A DNA stretch of 11,892 nt, taken from an uncultured Ruminococcus sp. (GTDB lineage: Bacteria; Bacillota; Clostridia; Oscillospirales; CAG-272). The translations under genes and the position numbers were made by a program. Positions 1-7,232 of the stretch are shown here, one piece after another. Position 1 is the stretch's first letter. Every line of letters begins with the position of its first letter. The DNA is taken from assembly GCA_902797495.1 (NCBI GenBank), contig CADBTH010000024.1, positions 1 to 11,892 of the forward strand. The letters are read 5' to 3'. Below the pieces are notes generated by a model. That model was not told the DNA's origin. It did not search any database and saw only the letters and a program-made list of their open reading frames with translations.

Positions 1-1
1 C

Positions 2-844
2 AAGTATTTTGACGGCAAAGTTCCGACGCCCCATGCAGAAGAAGGAACGGACAAAGAGCTGAAAGACGCGATCATGAAAGCCGTCGCCGGCTTCAAGGAG
101 AACATGGACTCGCTCCACATCGCGGACGCTATCGACTGCGTTATCACGGCTCTTCGCCGTGCGAACAAGTACATCGACGAGACGACCCCGTGGGCGCTCG
201 CGAAGGACGAAGCGCAGAGGGAGCGTCTTGAGACGGTGATCTACAATCTACTTGAGGTTATAAGGATCGGCGCGGTCCTTCTGACTCCGGTGATCCCGAA
301 GACGTGCGAAGATATTTTCTCCCAGCTCGGCACGGACAAGACGGGTTATGAGGATATCGAAGAGTTCGGCGCGCTCGTTCCGGGAACGGTATGCGGCGAA
401 TCGTTCATTCTCTTCTCGAGGATAGACGAGGCGAAGATGCTCGAGGAATTCGAGGCAGAAGCGGCGGCCCGGAGAGCGGAGGCGGAAAAAGCCGCGAAGG
501 CAGCCGAGCGGCCCGAGGGATGCGCCGTGATCGGTTTTGACGACTTTATGAAGGTCGAGCTCCGCACGGCGAAGGTGACGGCTTGCGAGAAGATCCCGAA
601 GGCGAAGAAGCTTCTCAAGCTGCAGCTCGATCTCGGTTACGAGAAGCGTCAGGTAGTTTCCGGTATCGCGAAATTCTACGAGCCGGAGGATCTGATCGGC
701 AAAAAGGTGATCGTCGTTGCCAACCTCGCTCCCGCCACCCTTTGCGGAGTTGAGAGCAACGGCATGATACTCGCGTCGGGCGACGACGAGATCAGGGTCG
801 TATTCCTCGCAGACGACACGCCTCTGGGAGAGAGAGTGAGATAA
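2..844 (+). CDS. metG: Methionyl-tRNA synthetase, C-terminal part (5' end outside window)
   Basis: This enzyme charges tRNA-Met with methionine in the cytoplasm. The frame is open from base 2, so the catalytic Rossmann domain and the KMSKS loop lie upstream of the window; 280 residues are visible. The first part is the helical anticodon-binding domain, with the family-typical stretch RRANKYIDETTPWALAKD around 146-205 and the following helix with LLTPVIPKT. An Ala/Glu/Lys-rich linker (about 445-523) leads to a C-terminal EMAP/Trbp111-like OB-fold tRNA-binding domain (about 527-841), recognisable from FDDFMKVELRTAKV, the KLL-KLQLDLG strand, RQVVSGIAKFY, and ANLAPATLCGVESNGMILA. That appended domain is found in the long bacterial MetG form of about 650 residues. 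The stop overlaps the tatD start by one base, so the two are translationally coupled; metG-tatD is a common Firmicutes pairing. The missing 5' end is a window effect, not a truncation. Confidence 0.96.
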   Translation, partial: KYFDGKVPTPHAEEGTDKELKDAIMKAVAGFKENMDSLHIADAIDCVITALRRANKYIDETTPWALAKDEAQRERLETVIYNLLEVIRIGAVLLTPVIPKTCEDIFSQLGTDKTGYEDIEEFGALVPGTVCGESFILFSRIDEAKMLEEFEAEAAARRAEAEKAAKAAERPEGCAVIGFDDFMKVELRTAKVTACEKIPKAKKLLKLQLDLGYEKRQVVSGIAKFYEPEDLIGKKVIVVANLAPATLCGVESNGMILASGDDEIRVVFLADDTPLGERVR

Positions 845-1629
845 TGATAAAGCTTATAGATTCTCACGCGCATTACGACGATAAGCGTTTTGACGAAGAA
901 TTTGAGGGCGGCGCAGGCGCCGCCCTTGATATATCCCGCGGTGCGGGAGTCGAGGCTGTCGTGAACGTTGCGACCAACCTCGCAAACGCGAAGACGACTC
1001 TCGCGCTCGCGGAAAAGTACGAAAACGTCTTCGCGGCGCTCGGCATCCATCCGTCCGACTGTCAGGAGATGGACGGCACGGCTGAAGAGATACTCGCAAA
1101 GGTCGAGCCTCTTCTCTCCCGTCCGAAGGTGGTGGCGATAGGCGAGATAGGTCTCGACTACCACTGGGAGCCTTACGACAAGGCGCGCCAGAGCGAGTTT
1201 TTCGAAGGTCAGCTCGAGATGGCGAAGCGGCTCGATCTCCCCGTGATAGTTCACTGCCGCGATGCGATCGGGGACGCGATGGATATAGTTCGCCGCCACG
1301 CGGGTGTGCGCGGAGTGTTCCACTCGTTCAGCGGAAGCGCGGAAACGGCGCGGGAGCTGGTCTCCCTCGGCTGGTATATCTCCTTCGGAGGGCCGATAAC
1401 CTACAAGGGAGCGAAGAAGGTGCGCGAGGCGGCGTCAGCCGTCCCCCTCGACCGTCTTCTCATTGAGACGGACTGTCCGTATCTCCCGCCCGTTCCTCAC
1501 CGCGGAGAGATCAACTACTCCGCCTACATGCTCTACACCCTTCGCGCGATGGCGGAGGCTGTGGGCGTCGAGGAGGAGCCTCTCGCGAAACGGCTGGTCG
1601 AAAACACGAAGAGACTGTTTCGCATATAA
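844..1629 (+). CDS. tatD: TatD family metal-dependent DNase / hydrolase
   Basis: This is a TIM-barrel amidohydrolase-superfamily enzyme. TatD proteins are cytoplasmic, metal-dependent 3'-5' exonucleases linked to DNA repair and degradation of damaged DNA. At 261 residues it has the usual family length. The metal ligands are all visible: H8 and H10 in SHAHYDD, E101 in GEIGLDYHW, H137 in VHCRDA, H160 in FHSFSGS, and D210 in ETDCPYLPP. The segment after D210 reads PHRGEINYSAYM, a mild variant of the usual P-RGKRNEPAYV. The ATG is fixed by its TAATG overlap with the metG stop, which implies coupled translation without a separate promoter. It is the last gene of this unit; an intrinsic terminator follows 47 bases after the stop. 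The family is certain. Whether the physiological substrate is DNA cannot be read from sequence. Confidence 0.95.
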   Translation: MIKLIDSHAHYDDKRFDEEFEGGAGAALDISRGAGVEAVVNVATNLANAKTTLALAEKYENVFAALGIHPSDCQEMDGTAEEILAKVEPLLSRPKVVAIGEIGLDYHWEPYDKARQSEFFEGQLEMAKRLDLPVIVHCRDAIGDAMDIVRRHAGVRGVFHSFSGSAETARELVSLGWYISFGGPITYKGAKKVREAASAVPLDRLLIETDCPYLPPVPHRGEINYSAYMLYTLRAMAEAVGVEEEPLAKRLVENTKRLFRI

Positions 1630-1675
1630 TTCCCGGCCCTTTTGAAAAAGCGCCGGAGCGGAAAACTTTTAAAAG

Positions 1676-1713
1676 AGCCCCGAAAGCATTCGCTTTCGGG
1701 GCTGTGTTTTTAT
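1676..1713 (+). terminator. Intrinsic terminator closing metG-tatD
   Basis: A perfect 12-bp stem (1676-1687 pairs with 1692-1703; arm AGCCCCGAAAGC) with a 4-base ATTC loop is followed by GTGTTTTTATT, a textbook rho-independent terminator. The bases just upstream (1661-1675) read as CTTTTAAAAGTTTTC on the - strand, so the hairpin could also stop transcripts arriving from the convergent - strand gene. A second, weaker hairpin lies between the tatD stop and this one: CCGGC at 1633-1637 with GCCGG at 1652-1656, and CTTT/AAAG inside it, broken by one C-C mismatch. That one has no T tract. Confidence 0.9.
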
Positions 1714-1813
1714 TGTGTCTATCTTCTTACCGAAAAAGGCGTTGATGAATTCAAAAAAGCCTTCAAATATAAAGTCCATGCGACCCTTCTTTCATTCACT
1801 CTGCAAAATGTCG

Positions 1814-2356
1814 TCACAGCTCCGTTTTATCATCGGGAGTCATCATACTCATCAGCCGTCTTTCCGTTTTCCCTCGGCTGAAGGCCTGAACGAGTATTGC
1901 GGGAAGAATAAGTATCAAATAGCAAATAAGAGGCATGAAGATTTCCGCGCCTCCGGAGTGTCCGGCAAAACCATCAATATTCAGTTTACACATGTGGATA
2001 AACGCATAATTCATGGCAGACAGCGGTACGATCATCAAAAGTGCGGGAAACAACGCGTCGAGTATAGCTCTTCCGAGAGACAGCGCGCCGTACTCCTTTG
2101 CCGCCTTATACCGTTTGACGTTCAACACAAACAAAACTGCCGACAGAGCGACGGCGACGGCGGTAACTATCGCCGCGTTCAGGATAAGCTTGCCATAGCT
2201 CTCTTCGCCTTGTCCTGCGACTGACAACTGTATAAAGAACATAACGACGTTCAGAATGACCGGCGCCCAAACCGTTATCAGGATCGACCACAGACTGAGT
2301 CCGTATTCCTTGCTTATGACGAGTGATAATTTACTGTCCTTATCGGTAACGCTCAT
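1814..2356 (-). CDS. Small four-helix membrane protein, unknown function
   Basis: I do not recognise the family. From the start I prefer, the product is 180 residues. It has a short charged N-terminus (SVTDKDSKL), four hydrophobic segments at roughly residues 22-46, 58-79, 97-118 and 137-159, and a basic then acidic tail (FSRGKTERR...TPDDKTEL). The basic stretch between helices 2 and 3 (NVKRYKAAKEY) suggests an inside loop, so both termini are probably cytoplasmic; this topology is inferred. The in-frame ATG at 2368 has no good ribosome binding site. The ATG at 2356 has GGAG six bases before it (GGAGAGCGAAATG), so I chose 2356. The gene stands alone, converges on tatD, and is clearly richer in A and T than the housekeeping genes around it, which may mean a different origin. 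I see no enzyme motif, signal-peptidase site or transporter signature. Confidence 0.68.
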   Translation of the reverse strand: MSVTDKDSKLSLVISKEYGLSLWSILITVWAPVILNVVMFFIQLSVAGQGEESYGKLILNAAIVTAVAVALSAVLFVLNVKRYKAAKEYGALSLGRAILDALFPALLMIVPLSAMNYAFIHMCKLNIDGFAGHSGGAEIFMPLICYLILILPAILVQAFSRGKTERRLMSMMTPDDKTEL

Positions 2357-2406
2357 TTCGCTCTCCATTATGAGACGGCGACATATCCGGACCGGTCTTC
2401 CTCTAA

Positions 2407-2435
2407 AATATACATTACCATCGATTTGTTAAAAA
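2407..2435 (-). promoter_or_regulatory. Candidate promoter of the small membrane protein gene
   Basis: Read on the - strand, TATATT (2407-2412) matches the -10 consensus at five of six positions. A weak -35-like TTTTTA (2430-2435) lies 17 bases upstream. Transcription would start near 2400, about 45 bases before the chosen start codon. The stretch is AT-rich, so a chance match is possible, and read-through from the upstream glycosylase gene is an alternative. I see no convincing terminator hairpin between 2440 and 2487. Confidence 0.35.
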
Positions 2436-2487
2436 TCCTTTTTCTCCCGCTTAATTATCATTGAAGCAAATGTAAATTATCCGCTGC

Positions 2488-2970
2488 TCAGATATACTCG
2501 TTCAGAACCTTCCATGATGCAATCAATTTTTCAAGCGTCCACGCGGCGTTGGCGGGGCTGGTGGAGGGGAGCGGAACGTCTTCCCTGCCTGCGGAATCTT
2601 TTATATATTTTTGATAGAGTTTGTGGGCGGTCGCGCCGTTCGTGAAGACCGCTTTTATGTCGGCGCCGGTGAGGATCGGCGACAGGTCGTTCGGCGTCAC
2701 GTTTTTTATGGAAGAATCGGAACTGCCGACGATATCGCACGAGGCGATAACGTCCCAGAGGGCGATACCGTTCATTAATAATAACGCTTTTTTATCGTCG
2801 ACGGTAACGGGAGGCGGCGAATTTGTGAGATCTGAGATCACGCGCCAGAATCTGTTCTGCGGGTGTCCGTAGAAGAAGGACGTCTCGCGGCTCTTGACTG
2901 ACGGGAACGAGCCGAGTATCAGTATCTTTGAGTTTTCGTCCCAGACGGGCGGTATCGGATGATGCGTCAT
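2488..2970 (-). CDS. DNA-deoxyinosine (hypoxanthine) glycosylase, UDG superfamily family 6
   Basis: This is a base-excision repair enzyme expected to remove deaminated adenine (hypoxanthine) from DNA in the cytoplasm. Its 160 residues match the small single-domain family-6 (HDG-type) members of the uracil-DNA glycosylase superfamily. In order it shows motif 1 GSFPSVKSRETSFFYGHPQNRFW (residues 20-42), NGIALWDVIASC followed by GSSDSSIKN (67-90), a central strand KAVFTNGATAHKLY (106-119), and a motif-2-like LPSTSPANA (134-142). From memory of the characterised Methanosarcina enzyme, an Asn near position 39 is catalytic; N39 sits in GHPQNRFW here, but I have not aligned them. The ATG shares an ATGA with the stop of the RqcH gene, so translation is coupled. 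It is the last gene of the four-gene - strand unit. The superfamily is firm; hypoxanthine rather than uracil or mismatch specificity is inferred. Confidence 0.85.
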   Translation of the reverse strand: MTHHPIPPVWDENSKILILGSFPSVKSRETSFFYGHPQNRFWRVISDLTNSPPPVTVDDKKALLLMNGIALWDVIASCDIVGSSDSSIKNVTPNDLSPILTGADIKAVFTNGATAHKLYQKYIKDSAGREDVPLPSTSPANAAWTLEKLIASWKVLNEYI

Positions 2971-4715
2971 TTTATTTCGAGTTTATCGGCGAGAATTTTG
3001 TCTGCGGCGACTCTTGTCGAATAGTAGGTGTGGTAAATGACGTAGCCCGGCTTCGCGGCGGGCGGACGCTTCACGTATCTCGCTCTCGTGTAGTCGACCT
3101 CGACAGCCGTTCCAGCGGAGGCTTTGGAGTTGACCGCGGCGACTGTCGCCGCTTCAGTGAAGTCTTCTTCCGACGGCTCGTCGTTCGGGGCGCACTTCAT
3201 CAGTACGTGGCTTCCGGGCTGACCCTTGACGTGGAACCACCAGTCCGATTTGTCGGCGAGCTTGAACGTGATATGGTCGTTTGCGAGGTTGTTTTTTCCG
3301 CAAAGGAGCTCGTACCCGCCGGAGGTCCGGTACTTCGTATAGAGCGGCGTGCTCTTCCGTCTGTCCGAGGCTCCTCTCATACGGGACGCGTATCCCGCTT
3401 CGTGCAGCTCGGTGCGGATCTCGGCTATCTCCCGTTCAGTTTCGGCGCGCGAGAGCGCGTATGATACGGATTTTATATAGACGTCCTCAGACTCGGCGAT
3501 AGCTATCTGCTCGGTGAGGTGGCTCTTCGCGGACTTCAGCTTCGCGTATTTCTTATAGTATTTCTGCGCGTTCTGCGCCGGGGTCAGCTTCGTATCGAGT
3601 CTGACCGTTACGACTCTTCCGTCGTCCGTCCAGTCCTCGAGGGACGCCGAGGAGTCGCCTCTTTTTATGCGGTAGATGTTCGCCGTTATGAGGTCTCCCC
3701 ACAGTTTATACTTTTCGCCCTCGGTGCAGGAGGCGAGCTCCGAGCGCAGGATCGAGAGTTTTTTCGAAATTCTTTTTTCTGCATTTGACAAAATTCTTTG
3801 AACGTCGGAGGCGCGGTGATGGAGCCTTTCATTTTCAGCTCTTGTAAAAAAGAAAGTGTCGATCAGCTCTCCGAATGAGGAAAGCTCTTTTATCGCCGCT
3901 CCGTCGCCGTAATGCTCGAGGGGAATGAACGAATATTCGAGAGGTCGGCTTTTGTCGAAATAGACGAGGTTCGGTTTTCCGGACACCTCTTTGACCGTAT
4001 CGATCACCTTGAAGAATTCGTCCGCGAGGTGTTTTCTGCAATCGTATAAAGTCCCTTCGGGGTCTCCGGAGGCGCGGTATGCGATCTCCCGCGCGACGAC
4101 GGGCGCGATACCGGAGAAGTTCGATATTATAAACTTCCAGACGGGAACGTCGTCCTCGCCCTTTGCCGCCGCTTCGTTGAACTCTTCCCTCGTGACCCTC
4201 GTCGGGTCGAGCTTATTCTGCGCGGGCGGCAGGGTGTAACCGAGACCGGGGATGATCTGTCTTGCGCTGTTTGCCGAGAAGTCGATATATTTGACCGCGC
4301 CGATTATCACGTCGTCGCAGTCCGTCACGATCAGGTTGCTGTAAGTTCCCATTATCTCGACGATCATATGCTTCTTCGAGGCGAAGCCCATCTCGTCGTA
4401 AGTGTCGAAGGTGAGGCGGATCGCCCTCTCGAAGCCAAGCTGACAGACGTCCGATATCTTCGCTCCCGAAAAATGCTTTCTGAGCATCATACAGAACATG
4501 GGAGGAGACGCGGGGTTGTCGGGCTTCATCGAAGTGAGGTTTATCCTCGCGTTCGACGAGCCGACGTCTATCAGTATCCTCGCCGTCTCGCTCCCTCGCA
4601 CGGAGAGGATTATTTCGTTTCTCTGCGGCTGGTAGATCTTCTCGACCTTGCCGCCTACCGTTTTTTCTCTCAGCTCGCGCGCGACGTGAGCGACCATTCC
4701 GGCGTCGAATGCCAT
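2967..4715 (-). CDS. rqcH: RqcH/FbpA-type NFACT protein, ribosome-associated quality control
   Basis: RqcH binds 60S-like large subunits blocked with peptidyl-tRNA and recruits tRNA-Ala to add C-terminal alanine tails that mark stalled chains for degradation. Older annotations call it fibronectin-binding protein FbpA/PavA. The 582 residues give the full family layout: NFACT-N domain (about 4-285, starting MAFDAGMVAHVARELREKTVGGKVEKIYQP), a helix-hairpin-helix-like piece (SGIAPVVAREIAYRAS, 201-216), a long charged coiled coil (about 290-437) and the NFACT-R domain (about 457-565) with LCGKNNLANDHITFKLA, WWFHVKGQPGSHVLMK and PGYVIYHTYYST. The conserved Asp-Arg pair of NFACT-N appears here as E96-R97. 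An AGGAG stands seven bases before the ATG, overlapping the end of the acetyltransferase gene 15 bases upstream. The stop lies in an ATGA shared with the glycosylase. Family assignment is certain; alanine tailing is inferred from homologues. Confidence 0.94.
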   Translation of the reverse strand: MAFDAGMVAHVARELREKTVGGKVEKIYQPQRNEIILSVRGSETARILIDVGSSNARINLTSMKPDNPASPPMFCMMLRKHFSGAKISDVCQLGFERAIRLTFDTYDEMGFASKKHMIVEIMGTYSNLIVTDCDDVIIGAVKYIDFSANSARQIIPGLGYTLPPAQNKLDPTRVTREEFNEAAAKGEDDVPVWKFIISNFSGIAPVVAREIAYRASGDPEGTLYDCRKHLADEFFKVIDTVKEVSGKPNLVYFDKSRPLEYSFIPLEHYGDGAAIKELSSFGELIDTFFFTRAENERLHHRASDVQRILSNAEKRISKKLSILRSELASCTEGEKYKLWGDLITANIYRIKRGDSSASLEDWTDDGRVVTVRLDTKLTPAQNAQKYYKKYAKLKSAKSHLTEQIAIAESEDVYIKSVSYALSRAETEREIAEIRTELHEAGYASRMRGASDRRKSTPLYTKYRTSGGYELLCGKNNLANDHITFKLADKSDWWFHVKGQPGSHVLMKCAPNDEPSEEDFTEAATVAAVNSKASAGTAVEVDYTRARYVKRPPAAKPGYVIYHTYYSTRVAADKILADKLEIK

Positions 4716-4730
4716 CTTAATTCTCCTGGA

Positions 4731-5426
4731 TCAGTTTTTGTAACAGACGAAGCTGTAAGTCTTTCCTTTGAAGACGAGTCCGCACTTTTCCGCCACCCTG
4801 AGCGACGGCGCGTTCGTAGAGCGGCATCTGTAGCTGACCCTCTCGCCGAGGGACAAAAGATACCTGCAGAGGTCGTGCGTGACCGCCGCGCCGTAACCGA
4901 GCCCTCTTGAGTTCGGCGCGGTCTCGACGTTGATCTCTATCGATCCGTCGTCGGAAAAGTCGTTTACGGAGGCAAGAGACAGAGCCGAATCCCTCTCGAC
5001 CACGGCGAAGGCGACGTCGATCGGGTCGGCGTCGTTTATCTCAAAATCCCTCGTCGTATTGAGGTAGTAGGAGGCGAGCTTTTCGTCCGTGTCGATGAAG
5101 ACCGTCGGTGCGTCCGAAGGTCTGACGAGTCTTCCCTCTTCCGCCCCGAAGTTACAAACGAGGTGGTCGTACTCCGACTCGTACGAGTATCCCGCCTTTT
5201 CCATAGGCTTTGCGAAGTGATCTTCTATAAACGCGACGGCGTCGGGCGACAGCGGATCGTCGCCGTATTTTCTGACGAACTTTTCTGCGAGGCGCGCAAA
5301 TCCGGAGTATACCGTCACGACGCTCTCGCCCTCTTCCGGCACGTCGATCTGTATCGGAACGGCTATCATCGACGAGCCGTCCATGACGAACCCTTCGAGC
5401 TCTTCGTCTTCGAATTCTATCCTCAT
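4731..5426 (-). CDS. GNAT family N-acetyltransferase
   Basis: This is probably an acetyl-CoA-dependent acyltransferase of unknown substrate. Of 231 residues, the C-terminal half (about 100-231) carries the GNAT fold. It has a beta-4 strand EINVETAP (163-171) running into the pyrophosphate-binding loop NSRGLGYG (R174, G175, G177, G179; consensus R/Q-x-x-G-x-G/A), the following helix AAVTHDLCRYLLSLG, strand VSYRCRST, and N205 with APSLRVAEKCGLVFKG, the usual motif-B end. The N-terminal 95 residues are acidic and not assigned; the whole resembles the long GNAT proteins that pair a divergent N-terminal half with a C-terminal catalytic half. Its ATG overlaps the DUF4838 stop (ATGA), and the RqcH gene begins 15 bases after its stop. 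A role in modifying a protein, an antibiotic or a sugar cannot be told apart here. Confidence 0.86.
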   Translation of the reverse strand: MRIEFEDEELEGFVMDGSSMIAVPIQIDVPEEGESVVTVYSGFARLAEKFVRKYGDDPLSPDAVAFIEDHFAKPMEKAGYSYESEYDHLVCNFGAEEGRLVRPSDAPTVFIDTDEKLASYYLNTTRDFEINDADPIDVAFAVVERDSALSLASVNDFSDDGSIEINVETAPNSRGLGYGAAVTHDLCRYLLSLGERVSYRCRSTNAPSLRVAEKCGLVFKGKTYSFVCYKN

Positions 5427-7198
5427 CTCGGGTTCTCCCAGAGGAGCGGACAGCGAGTCCAGTCGGGCTCGTCCACGCGGTCCATCCAGATGAACTCTCT
5501 CGGGCAGACCATGCCGTACATCTTCATGTAACGGAACATCGTCTTGTTGTTCGCGATGACGGTCTCCCTCGCGCTCTCATACTCGTCACGGCGCGCGGGG
5601 TCGTCCTTCGTCTCGTCGCATATCTCATTGTAGACGAAGAATTTGTAGTTGTAGAGCTGTATCTCGGAGCAGTTTATGTGGGCGATCTCCTCGTCCGTCT
5701 CGGCGAGCTCTCTCGCCTTCTTGTAAAGCTCCTCCGCGTGAGCAATGTATGCCATCTTCGCCTCGCGCTCCGTCGCGTATCCGTCGGGCTTGATGTAGAT
5801 CGAGGCGTTGTCGAAGTAGATGCCGAAGTGAGAATCCTTCGAGCACTCCGCCATATAGTCGATCAGCTCCCTGATATATTTTCCGCCGCGGCCGTAGTAG
5901 CCCTCGCAGAAGCGGTCGATCTCGCGCCAATACTCTTCTTCGGTCATGTAAGGATTCCACAGGAGCCTTGCGAGGATATATCCCTTCAGCTCGCCGAACT
6001 CGCCGTTCGGGCAGAAGATGTTGCCCTGCTCGAAGATGCCCTCCGCGCCGTTCTTTGCGAAGAACTCGACGTTGCGGCGGAGGATCGGGATATTCATGAA
6101 GGAGGTCGAGTAGTTGGTGAAGTCGGTCGTGTAGTCCCAGATGAAGAGATGCTTCGTGCGGCGAGCCCACTCGACGAGCTGGTCGGAGAAGGGCTCGGAC
6201 GGGCCCTCGTGTCCGGGGGTCTCGTGGCAGTCCTCGTGAGCGTGTCTGAAGCAGCACTCGATCGAGCAGAGGCGGACGATGACGTTGTCCTCGGGCATTA
6301 TCGTCTTCGGGGGCTTTCTCGTGAATCTGTATGCGAACGTGTCGAAGAGGACGTCGGGGTACTCGTCCTTCAGCTCGCGCGCTATGCGGTTGACGAACTG
6401 AAGCATAGTTCCCATCTCGGACTCTTCGCGCTCGTTGACCGCGCGGCACTTTTCGCACTTGCACGCGCCCGTGTCGCCGTCGTTCTGAGTGATGGACATG
6501 ATCTTAGCCCCGGGGCATTCCTTCAGCTTGCGGCGCACGTTCTTGAGGACGGTCTGATAAACCTTTTCGTCGGATAGGCAGGGCTGCACCCACGCGCGCT
6601 CGCCCTCCGGGCACTGCTCCGCGAGGTAGCCGAGCGTGTGCTGGAAGTCGCCCGCGTAGTATACGCCGCCGCCGTACTTCTCAGTCAGTACGCGGTCGGA
6701 GCAACCGTTGATCTTCAGCTTCGCGCTGATCGCCTCTTCCTTTACGGGATACCAGTAGGAGTTTCTCGACATGAAAACGGGTATCTCGGTATCGTCGATA
6801 TCGTCGATATCGAGGGTCTCACGCCTCGGCACCTTTTCGTAATCGTTCGTCATGAAGAGGCATCCGCAGCACTTTTCGAGGAACGTGTACGCGCCGTAGA
6901 GCGCGCCGCGCACGTCCGAGCCGAGGATGAAGATTTTCTCTCCGACGGTCTTTATGACGAATCCCTCGTCGCCGAGCTTCGCCTTCAGCTCTTCGTCCCA
7001 TCCGCCGCGGTTCGTGTATCCGAGGACGATCTCGTGAGGAGTTTCGTGACGGTTGTCCGTGAACTCGCAAAGGATCGCTCCGGTGATCTTAAAAAGGTAC
7101 TTTTTGAGCTCGGCGACCGCGGTCTTCTCCGCCTCGCTCGCCCCGTCTCTGTAGATTATTTCGTAATCGGTCGTTCTGCCTTCGGCAAGTCTTATCAT
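5423..7198 (-). CDS. DUF4838 glycoside hydrolase-like protein
   Basis: This is a 591-residue protein of the DUF4838 group, related in layout to alpha-glucuronidases and presumed to act on carbohydrates; no reaction is established from sequence. Residues 20-125 look like the GH67-type N-terminal alpha/beta domain (AVAELKKYLFKITG, HEIVLGYTN, GEKIFILGSDVRGALYGAYTFLE). The middle is a presumed barrel with ITQNDGDTGACKCEKCRA (237-253, CxCxxC), LFDTFAYRFTRKPP, a Cys/His-rich stretch at 311-330, FIWDYTTDFTNY (352-363) and GAEGIFEQG (384-392), which carries acidic candidates for catalysis. A helical tail follows. AAGGAGG, five bases before the ATG at 7198, fixes the start; the longer in-frame start at 7279 lies upstream of the promoter. 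No signal peptide or membrane segment is seen, so it should be cytosolic. It is first in the operon, and its stop overlaps the acetyltransferase start. Confidence 0.85.
   Translation of the reverse strand: MIRLAEGRTTDYEIIYRDGASEAEKTAVAELKKYLFKITGAILCEFTDNRHETPHEIVLGYTNRGGWDEELKAKLGDEGFVIKTVGEKIFILGSDVRGALYGAYTFLEKCCGCLFMTNDYEKVPRRETLDIDDIDDTEIPVFMSRNSYWYPVKEEAISAKLKINGCSDRVLTEKYGGGVYYAGDFQHTLGYLAEQCPEGERAWVQPCLSDEKVYQTVLKNVRRKLKECPGAKIMSITQNDGDTGACKCEKCRAVNEREESEMGTMLQFVNRIARELKDEYPDVLFDTFAYRFTRKPPKTIMPEDNVIVRLCSIECCFRHAHEDCHETPGHEGPSEPFSDQLVEWARRTKHLFIWDYTTDFTNYSTSFMNIPILRRNVEFFAKNGAEGIFEQGNIFCPNGEFGELKGYILARLLWNPYMTEEEYWREIDRFCEGYYGRGGKYIRELIDYMAECSKDSHFGIYFDNASIYIKPDGYATEREAKMAYIAHAEELYKKARELAETDEEIAHINCSEIQLYNYKFFVYNEICDETKDDPARRDEYESARETVIANNKTMFRYMKMYGMVCPREFIWMDRVDEPDWTRCPLLWENPR
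6791..6812. repeat. 9-bp tandem repeat inside the DUF4838 gene
   Basis: The unit ATCGTCGAT occurs twice in tandem followed by a four-base partial copy. On the coding (-) strand it gives the acidic run DIDDIDD at residues 130-136, in the link between the N-terminal domain and the presumed barrel. It stays in frame, so copy-number change would lengthen or shorten the linker by three residues. It is probably of no functional weight. Confidence 0.6.
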
Positions 7199-7232
7199 GT
7201 CAGCCTCCTTAAAGGTGAGTGTCGTTACGATA

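Noticed and set aside
1715..2224. A 169-codon + strand frame opposite the small membrane protein
   Set aside because: It begins right after the terminator and its translation looks random. The opposite strand gives four clean hydrophobic helices, a good ribosome binding site and a candidate promoter.
2357..2368. An earlier ATG (2368) for the small membrane protein
   Set aside because: No Shine-Dalgarno precedes it, while GGAG lies six bases before the ATG at 2356 and within the would-be longer coding part.
2440..2487. A terminator after the glycosylase gene on the - strand
   Set aside because: Only a four-bp stem (GCTT/AAGC) with an 11-base loop and a distant T run can be drawn; that is too weak to call.
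5678..6577. A 299-codon + strand frame inside the DUF4838 gene, and a 279-codon - strand frame at 5625-6464
   Set aside because: Both are shadows of the DUF4838 gene; their translations are Arg- or Val/Leu-rich with no recognisable motif and no supporting ribosome binding site.
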